From: Hyalella azteca
Lineage: Eukaryota; Arthropoda; Malacostraca; Amphipoda; Hyalellidae
Reading direction: 5' to 3'
Assembly: GCF_000764305.2 (NCBI RefSeq)
Contig: NW_025932894.1
Location: 1-64,000 of the forward strand
DNA: 64,000 nucleotides
Part shown: piece by piece, positions 22,717 to 33,810 of the stretch
Layout of the letters: every line of letters starts with the position of its first letter
How positions within the stretch are numbered: the stretch's first letter is position 1
Program-made: the position numbers and the translations under genes
Notes under the pieces: generated by a model
Told to the model about the DNA's origin: nothing
What the model saw: only the letters and a program-made list of their open reading frames with translations
The model's database searches: none

Positions 22717-22970
22717 TCTGACGCTGAATATGGCGACCGTATTTTGTTCGTCGAAGGAAGGGTTTGTGGCATTCAGTCACTTCAGTTCAGTCTCCCCTTA
22801 GCAGAGATCGGCGCACGGAGCTTCAAAAGGTCCGAGATGCAGTCTCTGAATGGCGTCACAGAGATCCAGCCCGAGGATATCTCCTATTGGATCCTGTATA
22901 AGGATCTCGTCACGTACGAGGAAAATAGAAGTAATATATCTTGCAGTAGACATGGGACAAGGATTTCTAC
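22717..22970 (+). other. Candidate orphan exon (unrecognised)
   Basis: This GC-richer segment follows TTTTTTTATTTACAG (acceptor-like, AG at 22715-22716) and precedes GTGAGT at 22971 (strong donor). The frame starting at 22717 is open through all 84 codons to the donor, and its stop comes only just inside the putative intron. The composition is mixed and protein-like, with no repeat. I recognise no domain, and no partner exon was identified. The acceptor tract may be the 3' T-rich flank of the adjacent M1 copy, which is an argument against. Confidence 0.22.
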
Positions 22971-25122
22971 GTGAGTGAGGAATGTGCCCTGAAATGTGAC
23001 GAGATTTGGGATGCGATATTGTCCACACCAACAATAAAATGCACCAGGTTGCGTGGATAACAATCGGTTCCTTGAATGAGATTCGAATTGAAATTTGCAT
23101 ATGACCGTATATGTTTTCATACGGAATTGTAATTGGCACCTGGATGTCAAAAGCATTTGTGAGCTGCAGTACAAGTCAAAAATGCAAGTATTGTCTTAAA
23201 TTGCCATACTTTGTTGTTTTGGTGATGCGCCTTTCCTGAGAGATATTTTCATTATTGGTCATGTGTATAATGTTTTACAATAATATGTAATATAGTAAAA
23301 CTAGATCGGTATCGTATCGCGGTTAATATAATTAATGAAATACGTCTTACCAGAACCTTCCATTGTATTGACCGCATTTCTAGTTCATTTCCAGATTGAA
23401 ATTGAAGGAAACTGCATTTAAATTTGCATCCAGATCGTAATTGATGCGTCTTTTGTCCAAATCAAAGCGAATGGGCAAATCACATCGTGTTGTTGAGGAT
23501 AGATTTGATTTCAGGCTTTGCTGACTCGAGATGCAGACTTCAGAGCGACAGCTTCTAATTGAACTGAGCTCTATTATATGGCGGAAAAAAAACTTCTGAA
23601 TGCTGTAGTTGAATTTTCGTGACGATGTAAGCATTAGGGAGAAATTTTTGAGGGGCACTTAATTTAATTTATCATCTTTGATGTTGAAATTAACTTAATC
23701 TCACTAACAAAGACGCAAACCAGCTTTTACCTTGTATAAACGGGCTTGTGGAGACAGCTAAAAAACGATAATTGAAGCGTCAAAATTAATTTAATATAAA
23801 ATAACGATTACGAATAGAAAGGTGTGTCAGTTGAATCAAAGAAAGGTAGTTTGCTGCACAAAATTGCGGTTTAAATATATTTTCATCACTTGGATGGCCT
23901 TATTACGATATTTTTATGTATACCCTAAATATTTAATTAAAGAAAAATACCAAATAATATCTGATTTGTTGTTGTAAAAATGTTTGTTGGCTTGTTGATG
24001 CTGTTGGCATGGATAAATATGGTAAAAGGAGAAGAGAACGAAATGAATAAAAACTGTAGAAATTAAACACAATATGTTATGCTGTTGAATTTTGGCATTT
24101 AAAAGCATTTAGATTTTTTAGAAAGCCTATAAATTTTAATTACTAAATTAATGTAAATAATTAATCGCACGTATTTAAATATTATGTCATGCACGTATTT
24201 CATTTATATTTTATTTATCACATTTGAATGAAAATTTCCCTGCAGATATACAAGATATCTTATTCCATTATTCCACTGAAACCTAATACCGCCTGTTGAG
24301 AAAACCCGTTCATGATGTTGAGAGTTAGTTTGTTGAACCTTGCAGCATTAGTTTGAGAATGTTACCAATATGCCAAGAAGTTTTAAAATGCAAGATATTT
24401 GAGCTATTAAAAAAACAGTTCTAGCCATTATTTGTAATTACACAAATTCTGAACTGTGAAGTCAAGAACTTGAATTGCATTATGAACAGCATTGATCACT
24501 TGAGGAAAAATAAATGCAGAAATGAAAGGATTACAATGCATTACTTAAAATATTTTTAACACTCCCTCCAAATCACCTCTTCAACTTCGCCCCCTTCAAC
24601 GCCCCTTGCGTCATCCTTTTCACTACCCTCATCACTTTTCCACCTTCACCACCCCATTCACGACACATTAATTTCGTTCCCTTCACATCATCACCTTCAC
24701 CACCCTTTTGCGTCGCACCTTCCATCACCCCTTTTCTTTACCCCTTCACTGCCTTTTAATTTCGAACCCTTCACTTCGTTCCTTTCACATCATTTTCTTC
24801 TGCAATTTTCCCGAGCTCTGGTCTCTAGACTCTGGAGTCTTGTCTTTAATTAAGGAGCTGATTAGACTCGAAGCTGCGACTCTGCAATGAATCTTGGAGA
24901 ACAGGACTCCATTAACTGAATTTTCTGTTTAGATTTAAAAAAAATTTTTTAGTGGCCTGGCGATGCCACTTCATTTCAAGTGTCGAATGTGAATTTTGAG
25001 CGGTTAAGGAAATACGAAATTTATCTTCCGGGGTATATTTGTACACTGTCAAGATTATGATTTTAATATTAAAAGTATTTAATTAAAGTAATTAATTAAA
25101 ATTTTTTGCTTTTATAGTGAGT
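22971..25122. other. Non-coding DNA with a pyrimidine-rich tract
   Basis: Mostly AT-rich. Positions 24555-24800 form a C/T-rich low-complexity tract dominated by CCTTCAC/TCACCTTC words. The open frame inside it is a composition artefact. Confidence 0.5.
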
Positions 25123-25232
25123 GCTGTGCAGGTGGTGATTGTTGTGCAGGTGGTGATAGCTGTGCAGGTGGTGATAGCTGTGCAGGTGGTGATAGCTGTG
25201 CAGGTGGTGATAGCAGTGCAGGTGGTGATAGT
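25123..25232. repeat. 18-bp minisatellite (TGTGCAGGTGGTGATAGC)
   Basis: About six units with slight variation at the last bases (GATTGT, GATAGC, GATAGT). Confidence 0.95.
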
Positions 25233-26057
25233 TGCATTTCATTTGCTTCATTCATGACTTTTTTATTTTAAAATTGGAATTGAAAATTGTAGCGTATCGA
25301 GCACGAAATAGAATGGACACCTGTGGTAAAATGACATGCGAAGTTCACTGCTGTTCTGAAGCGAACTCAGTCAATAGAAGACGGACTCGCAGTCCAGTAT
25401 CGCATCTCATCTGCATCACGTCTGCCGATTCAAATTTTCTGTACCTGGGCAGTCGCTCGACAAACTAAAACTCGCGTTTTAATTAAAACTTTTTATGGGG
25501 AACAAAAACGCCGATAACGTCACTCATGGCTGCTGCCATGGCATGGAAGGCCGCCAAAATAAAAAAAAATTGCCAAAATTGGCAAATCATATCGATTATT
25601 GAGAATAAATTACTAAGTTTGTTAAATATTTTCACCAAAGCAAAATCTATTAATCTTGACTTGATATTTTAAATAAAAATCCTCAAATCATCATAAAAAA
25701 TAAAAACCAAGGCATATCCACAAATGATGACAAATTTATGACCCATGAAAATGGTGGAATGACTTGAAGTCAACTATAAGCAATATGATTGCACGCTAGC
25801 AATAATTTCAAATTTCGTGTCAATTTCAGTTTAAATTCCAAAGGGAATCAAATGACGTTCACACTGCATTAATGTTAATAATCAAACAGCTTCTTCATCA
25901 GGTGTGATGCAATATCCATGCTCTGTGTTGTCCGCAACAATTCATTGCATTATCCAGCATTGAATTATTATTCAGCCCCTAAACCATGCAAATGTATTCT
26001 GATACAAGCCGTAATCAAAATACGTGATACGCTGTACGTGTTGAAATGATGATACAC
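25233..26057. other. AT-rich non-coding DNA
   Basis: The open frame at 25232-25468 has no recognised domain. Confidence 0.4.
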
Positions 26058-26345
26058 ACGCGTATCACAGTTGTTATCGGGGCACACGGCTGCTGTCTCT
26101 AGAATATCATATACGCTGATGTATACGTGCTGATGATACGCACGCGTATTACAGCTGTTGTCGGGGCACACGGCTGCTGTGTCTAGAGTACGAGATACGC
26201 TGATGTATACGGGCTGATGATACGCACGCGTATTACAGCTGTTGTCGGGGCACACGGCTGTTGTCTCTAGAATAAGAGATACGCTGATGTATACGTGCTG
26301 ATGATACGCACGCGTATTACAGCTGTTGTCGGGGCTGTTGTCTCC
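26058..26345. repeat. 84-bp minisatellite
   Basis: ACGCGTAT landmarks lie at 26058, 26142, 26226 and 26310, exactly 84 bp apart. Each unit has GTTGTCGGGGCACACGGCTG, GTCTCTAGAATA and ATACGCTGATGTATACG. Because 84 is a multiple of 3 the minus strand (26507-25968) reads through as a 28-residue repeat with a Cys-Pro-Asp-Asn core. No domain is recognised. Confidence 0.95.
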
Positions 26346-26579
26346 AGACTTGATTAGTGTCTTCAATCTTGCACACACAATGGCGGCGTTCGTCGTCTTG
26401 TTCCCATGCCCAAATGGAACAGAAATAACACGACTTGTCGTACTGCAGGATTCTAAAAAAAAACGCATTTTCAGTGCTGTAGATGTAACAAATGCATATA
26501 ATTTCATACATGTAGCGCAGAATCTCTCAACGGCGACTGAATACGTAGGAGATTCGACGAGATCACTCTGCTAACGTAT

Positions 26580-29289
26580 CAGTGCAGCAGCTTCCATCGT
26601 TATAATCCAACTTGAAAATTCTATTAAATTTTCGAGAACGTTGGCTCGCCGTAAACACGTTTATCTGGAACGCTTATGCAATATTTCCCAAGTTTGCTTA
26701 ATATGTATGGCCTTTACAAGCCAGACCTGATTTCAAATCCTACTGACCACAGCTAGAGGGGTTTAGATAAAATGGCCGATGAAAATGTGAGAACTATTTT
26801 GTACTTCGTCTTGTTGCTTTAATGCCAAAATTCCCTGGCAGACGGTGCCTATACACTGCATACAAAATTTTTTTAATGAAATTCAGTTACGTAATGATTT
26901 TTTATTCTTCTTATTTCTTATAAAAATAGTACAAAAATTTTCAGAGACAATACCTCCCTAGCTTGTACCTTTAAATACATTTTGAAAAGAACTACAATAA
27001 TTGAAATGATAAACATACATTACCTTTCTTTCCGTCGTCAACGGATTAATTAATTGATGTTTCAGAACAACCTTCGTAAAATGAAATTGCAGATGAAAAC
27101 GTAAAAAATATCGTTAAAATATTATTTTATCTATTAATGCTCCAAGAAACCGGCTGAAAATCTCATCTACGCGCAATAATAACGAACAGAAGCAACTGAC
27201 CCAAGATTGCGCGCAGCGGCATAAGACTGGCTTAGAGTGCCACTGGTAATTGTATGGCTATAACTGGATTTTTGATGGCTTTTATGATAAGCATGATGAA
27301 TTTATGATAAGCAGGACATGTTTTATATTGAAAATTATGCAGGAACGAATCATGTGATGTGCATTAGACTGCGGATGAACATAGTGCGCTCCCCAGACTA
27401 ATACATCAGGTCACATGCATCACATACTGTACTATATCATTGTAAAACTAAATCACTGCGGGACTATATCATGGAATTAGTATATCATTAAAAACTTCAA
27501 TGTCTAGTTAGCTTCAATAAAATACAATAAAAAATTTAATAACTTGCCGTCTGCAAATTAACATCGCTCCTCATCGCCTTTTCTCTTGCTGTTGAAATAA
27601 AAACAGAATTCTTATGCACATCAATAACATCAGCATATTTAATTCATTCCCATATACATAGCGTCGATCGGCATACATAATTCTATGTAGATACACATTA
27701 TCGACAGACATTGTTCATAAAAACATACACAGCATCAACGTTCGCTATTCAAAAAATCTACAACTGATCTGTTAACTCGAAGCGACGATCTCTCTAATTC
27801 AGAAGCCCTTAACGTGTTGCAAGATTTTAATTTAATTTTAATGGATTTTGGTCCGGGAATTTCGAGCTGTATTTTTAAGTGCCATCATTCACTCAGAACA
27901 AATTTTGACAGTAAATGCTCAATATCTGGCAGATATGCAGAAAAGTTGCATGGTTTCCAAAGAGCTTTAATTTATTTGACGTTCATGAGATTTGCCAATG
28001 ATTTTTCAGAGGTTTTTTACCCTGAAAACAATAGTAGCATTTTGAGGGGTGCGGATTTAATTTGGTCATTTAACTTTAAAAGTTTCCGTTGATTAATCGT
28101 GACTCGGAAAATCCTCGTTTTGTTTCTTTTCAAAACTTATAATAAAAAAGTTTAAACATTTTTTCTTTACTGCACTGAAATTCGGGTGAAAATGAACGTT
28201 CTGCGCACCTTAATTATTTAGATTAGCTCCTTTAGCGACTAATATCTTTCTCTTTAATTCTCTCTGTCGCACTTTGCAATGCACTTATCGCATAAATTTA
28301 AAATTTGTAAGCATTAATTTCGAAAAAGATCTGTAATATGCATTTGCCGTTTAAAATTATTGTAGAGGGGACTCATATCTAATAAAATGAATCGTACACA
28401 CTATACTGCTCTCAAATAGAGATCTAAAATCGAAGGTAGAATAATAGAATGCATAATATTTCATACTATAAATTAATTATTAAACAACATGCATATAACA
28501 GAGCAAGGTGCTCTTTTCGGCCTGTAGTTGACGAGAAATCATTTTTCAAAAACATTAAAGAAAACTAGGCCGGTGAGATTTACTTAAAAGAGAATTTCCT
28601 GTTTGTCCAATACTTTTCATTAATTTCGATGATAATGAGAGATAAAATATTTGCGTATAAATCGCAAGTATTTTACAGATTGTCATAAATTCGTTTGTCA
28701 GATTGTCATAAAAATATTTGCCAGCGCTGCCATTCTGACAACAGAAATATCGATATTTCCTTCAACGTCGCTGGTCTCGGCCACGCTCCTGAAAAAGTTT
28801 TCGAAATTTTTCATCGGAATAGTTTAAATGAATTTCTGGAAATGGAAGTGTCGCTGGCATTGGCTCTCGCAATTAATATTCATTGCGAATAAATTAATCA
28901 TTATGCCAAAAGAAGTGCTCCGTGCCGACAAAGGAATAAACTTGAAGTTACACTCTCCAATCCATAGTATATTTTTTTATGAGGTAGGAATACCAAAAAT
29001 AATTATTTTGAACGTACGTATGTGACCGTTTAATGCACAGTTTTTGATGGCAAAATGAAGCACATTGTAACAAGTATACAATGAAATTTCCATTTAAAAT
29101 GTCATCCGTTAGAGAAAAATAATGAAACAGAATGAGAATATTAAGAAATAGCGCCTAGACCATATTATATGTATATTGTACATATCACTGATCTATGCTA
29201 ATGTTTCGTTGAATTTATATTAGTGCTTTTCACGCTAAAAGTAACGTTGAATGTAAGCAGCTCATTTACTTTAATCATTTACGTTAAAA
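26580..29289. other. AT-rich non-coding DNA
   Basis: No supported gene. The longest frame (27814-28092) could follow an acceptor-like TCTCTCTAATTCAG but has no recognisable motif. Nothing repeated is seen. Confidence 0.45.
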
Positions 29290-29452
29290 AATGTAACTCA
29301 GTACTCTGCAGTGAGTGACAGAGAGCGCATTTTCTCGTCGACGAAAACGTGAAGTCACGGACGGGCAGACGGTCAGACAGACGGACAGACAGACAGACGG
29401 ACATGACGAGCACAATTGAGCATTTTTTTAATAAATGAGAAAATGCGCTAAA
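29290..29452 (-). mobile_element. M1 element, copy E (reverse)
   Basis: The reverse complement of the family: CAGTGAGTGACAGAGAGCGC, CATTTTCTCGTCGACG, a GGAC/AGAC tract, then ATGAGAAAATGCGCT. Confidence 0.85.
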
Positions 29453-29549
29453 AAGACGGAATTGCTGGTATGTTTTTGCACTTGACTGCAGCGCGACGCA
29501 GAATATACCGTAAACGTTTTTCTACGGAAGAAATGTTGAGCTAAAGCTT

Positions 29550-29770
29550 AGGATGCCTTTATTTAGGATAGCCTTGGGATTTAGGGAGAGTTTTGGCTGC
29601 TTTACTGAGTAGACGGCAAATTTAGGACAGCTTTGTTTAGGACAGCTTTGGGATTTAAGGAGAGTTTTGGCTGCTTTACTGAGTAGACGGCAAATTTAGG
29701 ACAGCTTTGTTTAGGACAGCTTTGGGATTTAAGGAGAGTTTTGGCTGCTTTACTGAGTAGACGGCAAATC
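29550..29770. repeat. 74-bp tandem repeat, three copies
   Basis: The word GAGAGTTTTGGCTGCTTTAC occurs at 29586, 29660 and 29734. Each unit has TTTAGGACAGCTTTG once or twice and ends TACTGAGTAGACGGCAAA. Copies 2 and 3 are almost identical. Confidence 0.95.
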
Positions 29771-30987
29771 TCATAGGAATTTCAGATGATGTAGAAATTA
29801 ATGGCGGCCTTCAAGTGGCCATTTCTTACTCCTGTGTATTTCTCTGGGAAAATCTAAACATACACTGAGGAAAATGAACGGGTGATACCTTAGAAATATT
29901 GACTCACTTTCTCACCCACATTGTTAGGGTTTTAATTGGAGACATTTTCTAAAATTTTAGGTTTAGAGACAACGCTGATGCTTGGGCCTAGGTGGCTTTT
30001 AGACTGAGCCGACAGCAACATAGCTGACAGGGAGCGGACGTATCATAGATACGCTCATTTGAATGACCCGTACAAGGGGCAAGAAATGCATCGATATTAG
30101 GACAATTTCTCACTCATTTGTCTGAGTGTATCTTACCGTCCTGTGGCTGTTGATAAAGCGCCTTCTGAAGTTAACGACTATAGTTGTTATTTTAGAAATA
30201 GTTTTTTTTTCTGTAGTACAAGACTGGCTACTAAAAAATTAAAGAAAATTGCTCAGCTTTGTTTAAAAAATTAATTTCCACGAGCACGACGATGAGTCAC
30301 AGAAATGGGACAGTTTTCTTGACTCACTTTTTAATTTATGGATCATTTAATACCTTTTAGTTGTACAAAAAATATTTTTACTGTAGTGATTCACCGAATA
30401 ATAGCGGGTCTAGAATTACACGGATTTCTAGATACGCACTCGACGCTCACAGGTGTTTTTATGACCCATAAATTCCTTGATTCACCACACAAACAAAACT
30501 TAGTAGCTATAAACTTTACCTTATTTCCGCCGGTGATGACCAAAAATATATAATACAAGAAAATAACAAAATATTAATGTATATATTTTTTTCTTATATA
30601 TAATATAAGAAAGTAACAAAATATTAGAAATAAAACAGCAACATGATATAAATATTTTATTATTCTAGTAATTTTACAACTGCGATTTAAATTCGCGAAC
30701 ACTAAGTAATTTAAAAAAAATAGCAAAAAAATAACACCTGACAGTTTGGGTAGTACCATATTCATGGGGCTTATAATTTTTATTTCATGATTATGTTTTT
30801 TTAATTCAATTTATAGTGTACGATTATATTGATGACATTGGAAATTCGCCAAGTTTGTTGATTAAAAAACACAGACCAGAAAAATGCTTATCGGAAGTAG
30901 AAAATATTTGTATGCCGAGTCAAAACTGTCTTTAAAATAATAATTTATATGAGCTCTGATGAGATGCAGAGAAATTAGTGTGTCGTT
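29771..30987. other. AT-rich non-coding DNA
   Basis: No feature seen. TATATA-rich near 30580-30620. Confidence 0.5.
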
Positions 30988-31119
30988 GTCCAAATAACCA
31001 TAGACTGCTTGCCCTTGTATATAATAACCATAGACTTCTTGCCCTTGTATATAATAACTATAGACTTCTTGCCCTTGTATATAATAACCATAGACTTCTT
31101 GCCCTTGTATATAATAACC
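30988..31119. repeat. 30-bp minisatellite (target of a LINE insertion), left part
   Basis: Four tandem units of ATAATAACCATAGACTTCTT plus GCCCTTGTAT. The array stops at ATAATAACCAT and resumes in the same register at about 32590, on the far side of the LINE. Confidence 0.9.
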
Positions 31120-31419
31120 ATGGAAGAGAATGGAATGGAAGAGAACCACAAGAAAGAACTGAGCTTGTTGCGTAGCGAATTACACTCGTTACGAAACGAG
31201 CTGGTGGAAATGAAAGCTAATCTGCACACAACAGAAAATAACGATAACACAGAAGGTAAAGGCCGCAAAGATGTCATCTCTGATCTCGCCAACGAGAGCA
31301 CTCGTGAACTGCTTGATAGAGAGAGAAGAAAACTTAATCTTGTTTGGTTTAACGTTCCCGAAAGCAATGCTCCGGATGCTGAGTTTATTACTGATTGTTG
31401 TGCCAAGGCACTTAACGTC
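31120..31419 (+). CDS. LINE ORF1-like protein, N-terminal part (ends in assembly gap)
   Basis: An open frame from ATG at 31120 runs at least 100 codons into the N gap. Residues about 5-60 are Glu/Lys/Leu-rich with heptad-like spacing (coiled-coil character). Then come LLDRERRKLNLVWFNVPES and ITDCCAKALNV, which resemble the start of the RRM-like region in ORF1 proteins of CR1/L2 LINEs ('R..NLV.f.vpE'). The frame is also open through the upstream minisatellite, so the true start is chosen at the junction. Its partner 3' end is at 32395. The rest is unsequenced. Confidence 0.65.
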
Positions 31420-32394
31420 NNNNNNNNNNNNNNNNNNNNNNNNNNNNNNNNNNNNNNNNNNNNNNNNNNNNNNNNNNNNNNNNNNNNNNNNNNNNNNNNN
31501 NNNNNNNNNNNNNNNNNNNNNNNNNNNNNNNNNNNNNNNNNNNNNNNNNNNNNNNNNNNNNNNNNNNNNNNNNNNNNNNNNNNNNNNNNNNNNNNNNNNN
31601 NNNNNNNNNNNNNNNNNNNNNNNNNNNNNNNNNNNNNNNNNNNNNNNNNNNNNNNNNNNNNNNNNNNNNNNNNNNNNNNNNNNNNNNNNNNNNNNNNNNN
31701 NNNNNNNNNNNNNNNNNNNNNNNNNNNNNNNNNNNNNNNNNNNNNNNNNNNNNNNNNNNNNNNNNNNNNNNNNNNNNNNNNNNNNNNNNNNNNNNNNNNN
31801 NNNNNNNNNNNNNNNNNNNNNNNNNNNNNNNNNNNNNNNNNNNNNNNNNNNNNNNNNNNNNNNNNNNNNNNNNNNNNNNNNNNNNNNNNNNNNNNNNNNN
31901 NNNNNNNNNNNNNNNNNNNNNNNNNNNNNNNNNNNNNNNNNNNNNNNNNNNNNNNNNNNNNNNNNNNNNNNNNNNNNNNNNNNNNNNNNNNNNNNNNNNN
32001 NNNNNNNNNNNNNNNNNNNNNNNNNNNNNNNNNNNNNNNNNNNNNNNNNNNNNNNNNNNNNNNNNNNNNNNNNNNNNNNNNNNNNNNNNNNNNNNNNNNN
32101 NNNNNNNNNNNNNNNNNNNNNNNNNNNNNNNNNNNNNNNNNNNNNNNNNNNNNNNNNNNNNNNNNNNNNNNNNNNNNNNNNNNNNNNNNNNNNNNNNNNN
32201 NNNNNNNNNNNNNNNNNNNNNNNNNNNNNNNNNNNNNNNNNNNNNNNNNNNNNNNNNNNNNNNNNNNNNNNNNNNNNNNNNNNNNNNNNNNNNNNNNNNN
32301 NNNNNNNNNNNNNNNNNNNNNNNNNNNNNNNNNNNNNNNNNNNNNNNNNNNNNNNNNNNNNNNNNNNNNNNNNNNNNNNNNNNNNNNNNNNNNN
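31420..32394. other. Assembly gap, 975 N
   Basis: Unresolved bases inside the LINE. The missing part should contain the rest of ORF1 and all of ORF2 (endonuclease and reverse transcriptase). That normally takes around 3 kb, so either the gap size is only an estimate or the element is internally deleted. Confidence 0.95.
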
Positions 32395-32590
32395 AAATGC
32401 CTAGCAAATTACGGACCAGGCAATAAGTCCAGCAGCTATCTCAATCAATCGTCAGCTATGGAAAGATCGGGTTCCAAAGGCCGGATCCCTTGTGAATCAA
32501 GTCACGAAAAGTTCAAGAATCGGCAACAGGCCATGGGCCTCCTATTTCTTCAGCGCCGACACTTCTATTCTATTCTATTCTATTCTATTC
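32395..32590 (+). mobile_element. CR1/L2-type LINE 3' end with (TATTC)n tail
   Basis: 32395-32488 matches 4375-4468 almost base for base, starting just at the ORF2 stop region. It then continues through 'caacaggccatgggcctcct' and 'cagcgccgacac' and ends in about five TATTC units. A short tandem 3' tail is usual for the CR1/L2 group. The 30-bp host minisatellite resumes immediately. Confidence 0.85.
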
Positions 32591-32636
32591 ATAGACTTCT
32601 TGCCCTTGTATATAATAACCATAGACTTCTTGCCAT
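32590..32636. repeat. 30-bp minisatellite, right part
   Basis: One and a half units (CATAGACTTCTTGCCC ... ATAATAACCATAGACTTCTT), matching the left part at 30988-31119. Confidence 0.9.
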
Positions 32637-33202
32637 CATGACTCACTTTGGCCGGTAATGGGCGTAATAGGGCTAGTCCGGTCCTTGCTCCTGCGATGGG
32701 TGAGAAAGTGTGTCACAATTTGGCACACTTAATTTTATGAGTGTACGAGAATATGTAAAAGGCTCTGAGAATAGCTTGCAGTTGTGTAGTATTCAGCGAT
32801 GTGATATTCATGTTTATCTCAAAAATGCTTGTCGAACAAAGTACATTAAAAAAAGGATGTGGACAAAAAGAAGCTTCCTAAAAAATTAGGCCTTAAATTA
32901 TCGCTATTTTCGCGATAAATTGCTACATAATTTTGTTTGAAGCTTGAAATTATGATAATGGTGTCCACGTTGTGCTATCCCTTGTATGGTGAGATATGGT
33001 GACCAGGTTGTGCTATCGAATTATATATTCGATACATGAATATCGAATTTTCGATATTCAGTACAGCTATTCAGTTCAGTTGTCAGCACAATAGCGCGTA
33101 TCTGAATTTAAAATTCAGGAGTTGTGAATTATGAAGACAAACTCAATGTTGAACATAAAATATAGACTGTGATTACATGACTTCACTTCTCCCGAGTTGG
33201 CT
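32637..33202. other. AT-rich non-coding DNA
   Basis: No feature seen. Confidence 0.5.
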
Positions 33203-33415
33203 TCAAACAAAGAACCTCGAGGTTCTTTGTTGGCCACTTTTTAATCAAAAGCTGCCACGCGTTAATCGATCAGATCACCAACAGTGCGTTCTCCCACACA
33301 CACGTATTCNTCAAACAAAGAACCTCGAGGTTCTTTGTTGGCAGCTTTTTAATCAAAAGCTGCCACGCGTTAATCGATCAGATCACCAACAGTGCGTTCT
33401 CCCACACACACGCGT
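33203..33415. repeat. 107-bp direct duplication around a single N
   Basis: 33203-33309 and 33311-33415 are about 97% identical (GGCCAC/GGCAGC and CGTATTC/CGCGTTC differences), separated only by one N at 33310. Each starts with a 22-bp perfect palindrome centred on CCTCGAGG. Probably an unmerged contig overlap. Confidence 0.85.
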
Positions 33416-33427
33416 TCACCTGTCCTA

Positions 33428-33810
33428 TAATGAATACTAAGTCTTCTGAAATTAATACGAAGTGTTCTGAAATGAACACCAAGTCCTCTGAAATTAATAC
33501 CAAGTCTTCTGAAATTTATACCAAGTATTCTGAAATTAAGACCAAGTCTTCTGAAATTAATACCAAGTATTATGAAATTAATACCAAGTATTCTGAAATT
33601 AATACCAAATCTGAAATTAATACCAAGTGTTCTGAAATTAATATCAAGTCTTCTGAAATGAATACCAAGTCTTCTGAGATTAATACCAAGTATTCTGAAA
33701 TTAAGACCAAGTCTTCTGAAATTAATACCAAGTATTATGAAATTAATACCAAGTCTTCTGAAATTAAGACCAAGTCTTCTGAAATTAATAGCATGTCTTC
33801 TGAAATTCAT
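33428..33810. repeat. 21-bp minisatellite (AAGTCTTCTGAAATTAATACC)
   Basis: About 18 units, one of them shortened. Because 21 is a multiple of 3 both strands carry long open frames: a seven-residue repeat (S-S-E-I-N-T-K) forward at 33430-33843 and N-F-R-R-L-G-I in reverse. There is no splice or start support, so it is taken as a minisatellite. Confidence 0.9.

Noticed and set aside
25968..26507. 179-codon minus frame with a 28-residue Cys-containing repeat
   Set aside because: Explained by the exact 84-bp minisatellite. No known domain, signal peptide or splice structure.
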